Part shown: in pieces, positions 1-10,290 of the stretch
How positions within the stretch are numbered: the first letter of the stretch is position 1
Layout: every line of letters begins with the position of its first letter
Assembly: GCA_015680685.1 (NCBI GenBank)
Contig: MNCI01007747.1
Span: 418,901 to 482,900, forward strand
Direction of reading: 5' to 3'
Length of the DNA: 64,000 bases
DNA from: Gnetum montanum
Taxonomy: Eukaryota > Streptophyta > Gnetopsida > Gnetales > Gnetaceae
Made by a program: the position numbers and the translations under genes
The notes under the pieces: model-generated
Told to the model about the DNA's origin: nothing
Seen by the model: the letters and a program-made list of their open reading frames with translations, nothing else
Database searches by the model: none

Positions 1-1145
1 CTGCCAGCTCACAAAGGGGGCCAACCATTTCATCAGTAGCCAGTGGGGTCTCGAGGCCGCCCTTCATTATACAGGAACCTTCTCGGATACACCCTCAGTC
101 ACGCAGCGACAGTCAAACCGCAACTTCATCCGTGCCCACGCCCAAGGCACCCTTCATTATCAGGGCGCCAAAACCATAGGCTGCTCCTCTCACGCAGGGG
201 CAGACCTCCAACCAAAGGCGTCAACCGTCACCTCCCAAACGAAAGGTAGAGGACACATCAGTTAACGCAACGAAAGACCATTTTACGCTCGGCTTCCCTA
301 AGCCTAGGCCCCTGGCCTCTGTGCCTTCACTTGTACCTTAGGGGTAGGATAAAGGTGCAGAAATGCAACCACCTTCTCTTGGAAAGAAAAAGAAGAACCC
401 CCTGACTGACACCACTCTACCTCGGGAGATCCGTCTCTTAGGCCGAATGGAAGAGGACAAGGGGGATAAACAACCTTGCCAAGAGAAGGACCTCCTTGAT
501 GCATTTACGTAACTTAAACAGGTTCTCAAACAAAAAAACATAACCCTGAGCCTTTATGACCTACTTATGACGTCTCGAGAACACCATGAGGCTATGGTTC
601 GCATGCTGACATCCATATCAGTGGATGAAAGATTTCCAGCGGAAGAGGAAGTGATACATGCTGTCATGTTTCCTTCTGAAGCTGAGCAAACCAGGCCTAC
701 CTCGCTAACCTTCCACGATGAGTCTATTAAAGATGATTTGGAGAAAGGTCAGGTGACAAATGAACCTATGTTTATCACTATTCGGGTTGTTCAATACCAG
801 ATCCGGAGAGTACACGTAGACGACGGCGCAGCTACCAACGTCATTCCCTATTCTATCATGGATAGGTTGGGTCTAGTCNAAGGGGAGGTTGTGATACGCG
901 GTGACAAAATCACCCCCACGACCATCAATAACATTGAAGAAGAACGGGGTTTGAAGATAGAAACGACTGGTGATCAAACCCATCTCCAAATCCCTCAACA
1001 AACCGACAGCAATGATGACAGTCTAGCTTGGGCCGACCTGCCATTTCCAGATGGTAGCGTAGAGGAGTCAAACCATAAGTCTCCTTGCCCTTACACAATG
1101 CTCAATGTAAAGGCCATTAAGAGACAATTGTGTATTAATGGTTGA
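1..1145 (+). pseudogene. gag C-terminal linker and aspartic protease remnant of element A
   Basis: From about 500 the + strand encodes the linker typical of Tat/Ogre polyproteins (SLYDLLMTSREHHEAM), then the protease core with DDGAATNVIP at 819-850, where the Asp-Gly pair is retained. The flap and the second conserved block (FNLILGRSW in element B) are missing: after GLV at 877 the text jumps over about 230 bp present in B. That jump falls exactly on the single N at 879, so it is more likely a collapsed assembly gap than a biological deletion. Positions 1-500 match the proline-rich linker of B (17560-18100) but carry frame breaks. The reading frame ends in TGA at 1143-1145, just upstream of the first tandem array. 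The role would be maturation of the Gag-Pol polyprotein. Confidence 0.75.
879..879. other. Single-N contig join
   Basis: One N sits inside the protease coding region. Element B carries about 230 bp more between the matching flanks (roughly 18440-18680), covering the protease flap and second active-site block. The N therefore appears to stand for a gap of unknown length. Confidence 0.7.
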
Positions 1146-1367
1146 ATAATGGCTTTCGTGTGCATCATCATGTCTTAGCAAGTTATCATGGCTCATACTT
1201 AGCAGTTTTATTTCATGCATTTTTACGTTACATTCATTTTCGGTTTTTACGCTTGTCATTTTTTCACGTTGTTATATTTCTCGTACGCATGATATTCACG
1301 TTTTCTGATCACTTTAGCAGAATTACGCAAAATTATGTACCAGTATCATTTACACTTGCTATATTAC

Positions 1368-1640
1368 GTATATGGCCCGCAACGGCCTTAAACTAGTTGG
1401 CCCGCAACGACCTTAAACTAGTTGGCCTGCAACGGCCTTAAACTAGTTACACAGAATTGTATACCATTATCCTTTACGCGTATTACGCTTTGGCCCGCAA
1501 CGGCCTTAAACTAGTTACACAAGATTGCATACTATGACTATTTATGCTTGATTACGCAGTAGGCCCGCAACGGCCTTAAACTAGTCGCTAGTTTATGCAG
1601 AATCATATGACGGCCCGCGATGGCCTTAAACTAGCCATTA
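1368..1640 (+). repeat. Tandem array 1 of element A
   Basis: Core unit of about 25 bp, GGCCCGCAACGGCCTTAAAC plus TAGTT. Three units are head to tail, then more units separated by about 40 bp AT-rich spacers, giving a two-level pattern of about 25 and 65 bp. The array begins after the protease stop and ends about 190 bp before the stop codon of the antisense gene. The same position in B holds a related array with a different unit. Confidence 0.9.
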
Positions 1641-1830
1641 CATTCTATCATCATAACTTAGGAGAAATCCTTAATAATTACATTCACGTTGTGCAGATAA
1701 AAGCATAAAATCCAAAAAAGATAAAATAATTGACATTTAAGACATCCACCAGGTCTTATAACGTGTCTTTTCAATCATTCATAAAACAATACTTAGCTTC
1801 ACCATCAATAAAACTATGCGTAAACCACAA

Positions 1831-4800
1831 TTACGCATTTCCTCTACTGCCACTGTCGCCAGTATCTCTTAAGTCTGGATCTAGCCCTAATGGATCATCC
1901 TCCAGTGGGCCGTCATTTCTGGGAATTATTCTTTCACAAAGAATTTCCTCTTCATGAGGTCCTCGTTCTGGCATCGGCTCCACGGGAGGGTGCTCTTCAT
2001 CGCTGCGTTCTTTCTCTTCCTCTGCTTCTTCCTCTGCTTTTTCTGCTTCCTCTGCTAACTCCTCAGCTGGCTCGTCTTCTCTATCCTCTTCTAGTACCTA
2101 GATACAAAAGAGGAAAACATATTAGCAAGGCAAGCCTTGACAAAACAATCAGAGAATTTAGATTTAGTCATGCAGAAGCTTACTTGCGATGGCCCTACTT
2201 CCATAGTGAAGGGAAGCTTCTACAGGCTAGCCCACAGGTTCTTCATAATCTCTTCCTCCAATAGATCTAGCCACACATCCTCTCCCAAGGCAGCTCCAGC
2301 CTTCACTTTTCCTTTCTCCATGCTATTCCAGCGAGGTGGATCAAGGAAGAATGTAGGGATTATAGTCTGGCCCCCAAGGAGAGTCATCTCCCTTTCCGGG
2401 GATGCACTTACAATCACCTACTCTTCGAATTTCTTGAAGGCTTCTGATGCTCCGATGATGTCCAAGAAGACTTCTAGAGATTGGGCCTTGATGGAAGAAT
2501 CGTGATAAAGTTTACGATAAGCGATGCTTTCTTGCTTATATAGATGTTTGTGGTCTTTCTCCTTCTGCCCCCACTCTTGCACACATGCACAATAATCCCT
2601 CCAATCCTGGCTTTTCTGCACTAGGAGTTCTATTTGCATCTGCTACTCTACCAACACCCAACTGGCCTGTACATTGTTTTTGATGGTGGTCCAATAACGA
2701 GAATAGTCGAAAATAGCGATATGCCAGTCTTCATCCCCTGTCGCCCGCGCCTGTAGGAAGTCACACCGTGATCTTAGGTCTCTGACCTCTTTGGTAAGAG
2801 ACTCAACCCTCTGCTCTGACCTCTGCAGCCTTTTCCATAGATTTTTATTTATGCGCCTACTTTCCCATAAGGAGCGTGTCAAGTGTAACGCACATTTATG
2901 CATTTCCTCATAAATGTGACATGGCACGGCTGCTTCATCGGATGGTGGCTCCACTATGTCTAAATCAATGGGCTTCGTGGGATCCCATCAGAGGTGAGCT
3001 CCTAATAGAAATAATCATCAATGTTGGTGACACATTACCACTATGTAATATCACAAACTTACTACAACCATAACGTACCAGCTCCAGGTTCGATGCACTC
3101 TAGGCACTTGATCATGTCATTGACAACACCTTCCATGAAGGAAAATTTGTCAGGGAAGTCTCTCCATGATCTGCTCATAGCGACAGATGTGGATACATCC
3201 TCTTCTCCTGTAGCGTAATCTAATTAGAAACTTCATCTATCAACAGAATCCTGCAAATGTGCTAACACACTCATTACCTCTACCGGTGACAGTGGCGACT
3301 TCGCCTACATCTTCCGCCTCCTTTTCCTCTTCATGCACTTGAGTCTATGCGTCACTGGTTCTAGTAGCTGGGGCCTCCTCATGCACTAGGTTCTGTACAC
3401 GGCTCCCGCTAATAGCTGGGGCCTCTTCCTCCAAAACTGAGGCCCCTTCCCCACGACTTAGTACTACTACCCCTGTCTCAAGGGCTAGCTCCTCTGTAAT
3501 TTTCACTGGTCATATCACAACACCTTAGTATATCATTCCAAACATTCCAAAAAAATATTGGGTAATACAGTTCCTTCACGCTTACCAGGCGGAGGCTTAC
3601 TCCGCTGAACTTTGATCGCCACAGTTCAACCTGTGCCACTCCCAGGCTCGGTAGAAGCCTCGGTTATACGAAGTCTTTTGCTCCGAGTTGCAGGTTTCAC
3701 AATTTCCTCCGCCAGACTTTTTCCCCATGAGGCATCGCCAGTGTACGTAGGCATTATCCCACCTATACTGTTGGGGCCTCGTAGCCAAGACACCACCAAC
3801 CCCTTGGTCGTTATAGACAATGACTCCCTGATCCCTTCCGGCGGATCCTGCCCATGGGTAGTGCTAAGGATATGGGTAATCCAGGGTTTGGATAGCTGGT
3901 CTCGGTCTTGCTGCACCCAGACCCCATTCCTTTGGACAACCAGAAACTTAGCAAATCACCGAAGGCAAGCTATGAAGAATGCGTAATGCACATTAAAACG
4001 AGACTCAAGCTTCTTGCGAAGCTTGATCATCTTGTTGTGTAGCCCCTTAGTGAAATAGCTTGCCCAATTGAACTAGGTCCCCTCTTCTAGAACCTCCCGC
4101 ATAATATGGGTCTGTTCTATAGAAAAGAACTTCCCTTGCGAGAGACTTTTGGGGAAGGTCGGGGCCCAAAAAAGGGGATAAATTGTCTTAGCGACGGTCA
4201 TCTTGAATCTTTCGCAAGGAAACCCTTTAGGCTCCTTTGGGACCCTTACCCACTCCTCTAGCCACCTCTAGAAGTCGAGGCTCCTCTTCGCCTTCTCACT
4301 TACGGGAAGGCCGTCCGAGGGAATGCCAAATAGGTCTGCGAAGAGCTGAGCATCAATGTTAAAGCTTACGCATATGTGATGTACATGCATGCAAAAATGC
4401 TCTGCCTTTTCGTTGAAGGAGTTGACCAGGGTCAGCATTTCACTGGCAGGGACATCAGGAGTTGCAGCTAAAAATAGATGCATTAGGCCCGCTACTCGGA
4501 TCTTGGTGGTCATTGCGACTGGGGCCGCCGAGTGGCCAAGCCATCATTGCGCGTCCTTGATGTCGCCGTAGCAGAAGAGGACGGTGCTCGCCTCACGGCC
4601 GGAAATCATAAGGGTAATCTCCCGGGATTCCCTGACTGAACAACGTAAAACACAAGTCAAACAAAAGCCCTATTATGCAACGCTCACAATTTATAACTAT
4701 ACTACGCAATAATCGACTATACAACAGCCTTACCAGGTCCAAATGACAAGGGAAATGGCGGAAGGTTCCTCTACACGTCCTCAACCGTAAGGGGTGGATT

Positions 4801-5958
4801 TAAGGTCCAATCATCGTGCAGCCACCTGAGTTTCTGGTAATTCTCAAAAGCCTTAGCATAGCGGGTGGGGTACTCACGCATGTCGAAGCCAATCTGCCCT
4901 ATAACACCAGCGCGCACGTTGCTAGTTGAAGTAAATGCCATTATTGCCGTTTCGGCCCATGATAACGTATCTCCATTCCCAACTAACCTGTTATCATGAA
5001 TAAAAAACTTGTACCATACCACATAGACTTATCTTACATTTTTCACATAGGCTTATCTTATACTTCACATCGATGACAAACATATAACAAAAAAAATACA
5101 GTTAACAAAATTTGCTTACCCGCCTGCGTAGTACACTGTGCCTTGTGGGTTCTGGAAATAGGTCAAGACATGGAGAGCCATGAACAACGTGTTATATGCA
5201 TGATAACAACTAAACCGAGCCATTTCCCAAATCCAGTTTAAGCACCTTAAGCCTCGGGCGCTAAGTTCTCAGTCCTCGGGACGACCCGTATTGATGGCCC
5301 CGTCTGTCAAGAAGGCCAGAATCCCTTGTGCAGAACTCGCTAGCAGGTGCTCTAAAATGGCACCGGCGATATTGCCAGACAAATCAGACCACACAATGAC
5401 GCTGTAGTTGCACAGTAAGAATTGCAGAAACTCCAGCGCACCTCGTCGAAACCATATGGCGTTCCCTTGCAACCGCGTTTGCGAGGGAGGGACATTGGGG
5501 ACAATGGGGTTTATACAACATAAAACCCCGATAATATCCAAGACGATCAGGATAGGATTTAGTGTAACACTGTACAGAAAACCCAATACATACATTAACA
5601 CCTAGATTTACATTTGCATGACTGATATAGAAAACTTATAAATTACACCTAGTTATCCAGGCTGAAATTTCCCAAACCCTTGTAACAACGCAATGTTCGT
5701 CCCTAACAACGGCAGTAGATGCAACCCCATCAAACCCTCGCATTAACCCAAGGTCCATAATTTGAAATCCATATTCATGCAAAAGATACCATGAAAAGTA
5801 GACATTAAAACAAACATAAGCATGTAAGGAATGACCTACCAGTTCAAAGGCGTAGGGTCACGAACATCGACCACTACCTGCGAAACGCGCTCCAGATTTT
5901 CTTGCACCTCATCGATTTTGGCCAATTTTGCATTCTTCCTTTTGATTTTTGGTGCCAT
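1831..5958 (-). pseudogene. Spliced antisense gene of element A (8 exons, about 1,110 aa)
   Basis: Exons, read on the minus strand: 5958-5840, 5569-5120, about 5007-4734, 4635-3586, 3505-3278, 3207-3079, 3001-2184, 2097-1831. Introns are 70-270 nt with GT donors (GTAGGT, GTAAGC, GTAAGG, GTAATG, GTACGT) and AG acceptors, and phases join in frame except for a 1-nt loss at exon 3. Exon 1 is lysine-rich (MAPKIKRKNAKLAKID). Exon 2 resembles HAD/FCP1-type phosphatases: ILIVLDIIGVL, then RRGALEFLQFLLCNYSVIVW. Exon 4 (350 residues) has FNIDAQLFADLFGIP, faintly like the plant-transposon-associated family called Transposase_32. Exon 5 is Glu-rich, exon 7 a coiled coil, exon 8 acidic (EELAEEAEKAEEEAEEEKE). 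About eleven in-frame stops, all TAG or TGA, show decay. Element B confirms the structure. Function unknown; the gene model is firm, the domain names tentative. Confidence 0.82.
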
Positions 5959-6354
5959 TGTGACAGCTTTAGAATTTTTCACAGTTTAGCACTGGCAAAT
6001 CTTCACAAAACCACATGCTCTAATCCTCTGCTCTTTCTTCTCTCGCTCGGCAATAGTTACGAATTCGAATTTACAACAGCCAATAGCCCATCCTCATCAA
6101 AAACCACTTACTTATATGCAAGGATCACCGACTTGATATCCGATTTCAATGGGACTTTCCTAAAACAGAACCCGAAAATCAAGATATTAATGCAGCTGAT
6201 ATCGCATGCACCACTGTTCAAAATGACGTTAAACTATCACATCTTATCGCCTCATAATCGAGTAGCATTGATTACAGCCTGTTTACAATTTTGAACTTTA
6301 ATTAACTTTCCACGTTTGACAACACTACGTCATCTTTCTCCTAATCATTTACGC
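5959..6354. other. Spacer between antisense start and RT exon, element A
   Basis: No coding sequence is supported here on either strand. It is the presumed promoter and leader region of the antisense gene on the minus strand and the 3' part of the presumed sense intron on the plus strand. The matching interval in B (23975-24534) aligns only patchily. Confidence 0.6.
6111..6118 (-). promoter_or_regulatory. Candidate TATA box for the antisense gene of A
   Basis: On the minus strand CATATAAG lies about 155 bp upstream of the antisense start codon at 5958. Element B has TTTATAAA at the matching place, about 125 bp upstream of its start. Position and conservation suggest a core promoter; no transcript evidence is available. 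Confidence 0.45.
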
Positions 6355-6371
6355 ACTTGGTAGTTTTGCAG
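6355..6371 (+). promoter_or_regulatory. Candidate sense 3' splice site before RT, element A
   Basis: GTAGTTTTGCAG ends at 6371; the RT-side frame is open directly after it in phase 0. Element B has a longer pyrimidine run ending TTTTTTGCAG at 24552, in the same phase. Ogre-type elements are known to splice an intron between PR and RT. The matching donor was not pinned: AAT|GTAAAG near 1109 in A is a candidate but is not preserved in B. Confidence 0.6.
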
Positions 6372-9300
6372 GGTAGACAGCAAATGAACGCAACATTTTC
6401 AGCACGTCTAACTTTGACGGGCCCATATGGGAAGGTAGTTAGGCAATTCGACTCCACACTAGTAGACGTTAACCCCCCTTTAGAAGACATAATCATAGCC
6501 ACATCGGAGACGTCCCCAGAATGGCCAGAACATTCGACGCGTACGCTAGACCTAGAGGCTGGAGATATAACCAAAGACCCCCTCAGTGAGGTTTCTATCG
6601 TTACGCATAAGGGTGAAGCCAAAATGCTTAAAGTCAGCTCTTTACTAAACCAAAAAACGCACGATGCTATAAAACAGGTCCTGCAAGACAATATCACAGT
6701 CTTTGCATGGTCATACGAGGATATGCCTAGACTAGATCCCAGGTTGATCCAGCATAACATAATCTTAGACCCGAAGATTAAAGCAATTAGGCAAAAGGTA
6801 CAAAAAATCAAGCCAGAGATCACGCTAGCCGTGCGTGATGAAATCACCAAACTGTATCAGGCTAGTTTCATTCGCGTAGTCGATTACTTGGATTGGATAT
6901 CTAACATTGTAGTTGTCCCAAAGAAGACCGGAAGCATACACATCTGCATAGACTTCTAGGATTTAAACAATGGTACAATCAAAGATAACTTCCCACTTCC
7001 GAGTATCGATCAACTAGTCAATACGACAGCTGGGCATGCGCTTCTATCCTTTATGGATGGATTTTTGGGCTATAATTAGATCCGCATCAACCTAGAACAT
7101 CAATTGACAACAACGTTCATGACACCTTGGGGCACTTTCTGTTATACCATGATGCCTTTTGGTCTAAATAACGCCAGAACAACGTATCAACGAGCCATGA
7201 CATACATCTTTAGTGATTACCTCCTAGGAAGACTGAATGATTACGTAGACGATATAGCTGTTAAGTCTTTAAAGTCTGAGGATCATTCAGGAGACCTGGA
7301 GTTACTCCTTAAAAGATGCTCCAAATACGAGCTCCAGCTTAACCCAAAGAAGTGCATATTCGGAGTCAAAACTAGACGCATGCTGGGGTTTATGGTGTCG
7401 AAAACCAGCATACGAGTTGACCCTAATAAGGTCAAAGCCATTATCGAGTTAATGCCTCCTACAGACCTCAAGCAATTACGTGGGTTACAGGGATGCTTAC
7501 AATTTATACGCCAGTTCATCTCGAGATTAACCGACAAGCTACACCCTATGCAACACTTGCTGAAAAAGGGAGTTAATTTCGAATGGACCGACGATTGCCA
7601 ACGTGCGTTTGACAGCTTAAAACAAGAACTGCAACATTTACCAATGGTTTTCCCACCACAAAGGGATTTACCATTTTACATTTACCTCGCAACTTNNNNN
7701 NNNNNNNNNNNNNNNNNNNNNNNNNNNNNNNNNNNNNNNNNNNNNNNNNNNNNNNNNNNNNNNNNNNNNNNNNNNNNNNNNNNNNNNNNNNNNNNNNNNN
7801 NNNNNNNAAGGCTATCACGGTAGAATTGGATCTGCACTATATTGGCCAATCATCTACGAAAGGCCAAGCAATAGCTGACCAGTTAATAACGTCACCAATT
7901 AACAATCAAGCGACTATAGAACCAGAGTTCCCTGATAAACATGTACATAGTTTAAGCCCTGTCTTGACAAGCCCCGAGGCGACGTTGTATTCCGACGGAG
8001 CTTCAACCGCTAGAGGTGGCAGTGCTGCCACTGTTATCACGCTTTCACCTGGGGACATGCGTCTACACACTTATCGCTTCACCTTCCCCTGTACGAACAA
8101 TGTGGTAGAGTACAAGGGGCTCCTTAGGGGATTACTAATTGCCAGCGAACTTGATGTTCGACACCTGGCGATTAGGGGCCATTCGATGCTTGTCATAAAT
8201 TAGATCATAGGAGTCTACGCCTATAAGGCTGTACATTTGCAGCCCTATTGCAATAAAGCTAAAGATCTTCTAAGACGATTCATGATCATCGATGCCTAGC
8301 ACATGCCACGCACGGATAACACACTGGCCGACACACTGGCTACACTAGCTTTGAACGTGCCTTCACATCTTTTTGACACCTATCCTTCATTGATAATACA
8401 TTGCGCAGATCCTATCATTCAGATGGCACAAATCTCTTCTCTTCTCGAGGAAAGCATGCCTGAATGGTACGACAACATTAAAACTTACCTTTTACAGGGC
8501 GAGCTACCGTCTGAATTGATAAGCGTGCAGAAAGATGCGATCCGCAAGTGGGCTAGGCAATAGGTCATCATTGGAGACAACACTCTTTGTAGATGCTCCT
8601 TTGATGGCATGTTGCTTACTTCTGTTGACAAAAAATCAAGCGCAAAATATAGTCGGTGAAGTTCACGAGGGACTGTGCGGTGGCCACGTAGCACCATAGG
8701 CTATGGCCCTAAAAATATGTCGCTTAGGATACTATTGGCCACGGATGGAAAAGGATTGCCTGACAAAGGTTAAAAATTGTGACACGTGTCAGCATCATGC
8801 GAATCTCATACATGTGTCACCTACAGAATTACATACAACGCAAATAACATGGCCATTTCAACGATGGGGATTGGACATTATAGGCCCCATCACACCGAAA
8901 TATTCTACAGGTCATAACTTCATCATTACTGCCACTGAGTATTTCACGAAGTGGGTAGAGGCTGTTCCCCTGCAAAAGATCACATCTCAGCAGATTTGCC
9001 ATTTTATCCTGGACAATATAGTAACCAGATTTGGTCTCCCGATGACTATTGTGACCAATAATGGGCCACAGTTTAGTAGCACGGAAACCAAATCCTTCTG
9101 TGATAACCTGGGCATTAGACAATATTTTTCCTCCCCCTATTACTCGCACGTGAATAATCAAGCTGAAGCAATGAACAAAGTGATCATCAATCTGCTCAAG
9201 AAAATGCTCGACGACAACAAAAGACAGTGGCACGAATAGATCCTCTATGTGCTATGGGCGTATCATACTACGTGTAGGACAGCTACGGGTAGTGCGTCCT

Positions 9301-9703
9301 ATAGCCTGGTTTACGGGTCTGAAGTAGTGTTTCCTCTCGAGTTGCAAATTCCTTCTCTAAGAATGGTCCTCTCCAAGGTTATAAATGAGGCTCAACACAC
9401 CGAATCTCGAATTGCGGATTTGGATTCAGTGGAAGAGAAGCGAATAGAGACGCTTGATACGATTGAAAAGTATCAAGGAAAACAGAGATAGAAACATCGT
9501 CACAACCTTCAGCAGCGCCCCATCAAGAAAGAAGATTTAGTTTTCAGGGCCATGCGTGAACCAGTAGGCAAGTTCTCTGCAAACTGGGAGGGCCCTTGGT
9601 AATTGATGCGTACAGCAATGGAGCATTCAAGATAGCAGACGTAAATGGCAATGAATTACCAAACCCTGTAAATCATGTATATCTGAAGCGGTATTACGTT
9701 TAG
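6372..9703 (+). pseudogene. pol of element A: RT, RNase H, second RNase H, integrase
   Basis: RT is recognised by VVVPKKTGSIHICIDF, the MMPFGLNNA block and YVDD at 7242-7253. RNase H (PMQHLLKKGVNFEW onward) is cut by the N gap. A second RNase H of the Tat type follows at about 7980-8360 (TLYSDGAST, VVEYKGL, DNTLADTLATLAL); the expected Asp of the third motif reads RGHS here and RGAS in B. Integrase starts near 8700 with a zinc-binding CDTCQHH segment, WGLDIIGP, then VTNNGPQF, where the catalytic Asp is Asn (AAT at 9057-9059), so this integrase is expected to be dead. The frame ends at TAG 9701-9703 after YLKRYY. In-frame stops before that (6957, 7078, 8201, 8297, 8561, 8698, 9237, 9489) are all TAG; a frameshift near 8625 and another near 9600 add to the decay. 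Confidence 0.93.
7696..7807. other. Assembly gap (112 N)
   Basis: Lies in the first RNase H of A. Element B has about 250 bp between the matching flanks, so the gap is probably undersized by about 140 bp. Confidence 0.85.
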
Positions 9704-9730
9704 CGGCGTCTCCAGTGTGAACAATCAGGT

Positions 9731-10290
9731 ATGGCAACCATCGTCCGCTACGACGCTAAACTGGCAACAATCGTCTGCTACGACGCTAAACTAGCAACAA
9801 TCATCCGCTACGATGCTAAACTAGCAACAATCATTTGCTACGATGTAAAAATGGAATTCCTTGCACGCCTCTGCCATGATGCTAAACTGGCACTGACCGT
9901 CCGCTACGACGCTAAACTGGCAAGTTGTAAACGTCCGCTACGATGTAAAACTGGCAATGTTGTACAGGTCCGCCAAGACGAAAAATTGGCATCTTTTGCA
10001 CGCATCTGCCACGACGCTAAACTGGCACCGGTTGTCCACCACGACACAAAACTGGCATAGGTAAGTAGTCGTATGTTGAGACGTAAAACTAGCATAGATC
10101 TGTCCTTGGGTCATGACACGAAACTGACATCCACAGCATGGTCTGTTGAGACCATAAATCAGACACACCACCGTCCGCTACAACATAAAACTAGCACTTC
10201 TCGGTCCGCCCAGACTTTAAACTGGGACCATGGTCTGCTGAGACTTAAAACTAGCAATGACAGTCTATCAGGACTTAAAACTGGGACTTA
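9731..10290 (+). repeat. Tandem array 2 of element A
   Basis: About 18 degenerate units of 28-36 bp, each centred on GTCCGCTACGACGCTAAACT followed by GG or AG. Starts 28 bp after the pol stop. The shared TTAAACTAG/GCTAAACTGG core relates it to array 1, on the other side of the antisense gene and pol. Open frames across it are translations of the repeat. Confidence 0.92.

Noticed and set aside
1368-1640. CRISPR-like repeat with spacers
   Set aside because: Units are degenerate and mostly contiguous, spacers are partly similar, and the context is a plant retrotransposon.
5902-6294. 130-codon + strand frame
   Set aside because: It overlaps exon 1 and the promoter region of the antisense gene and is broken in B.
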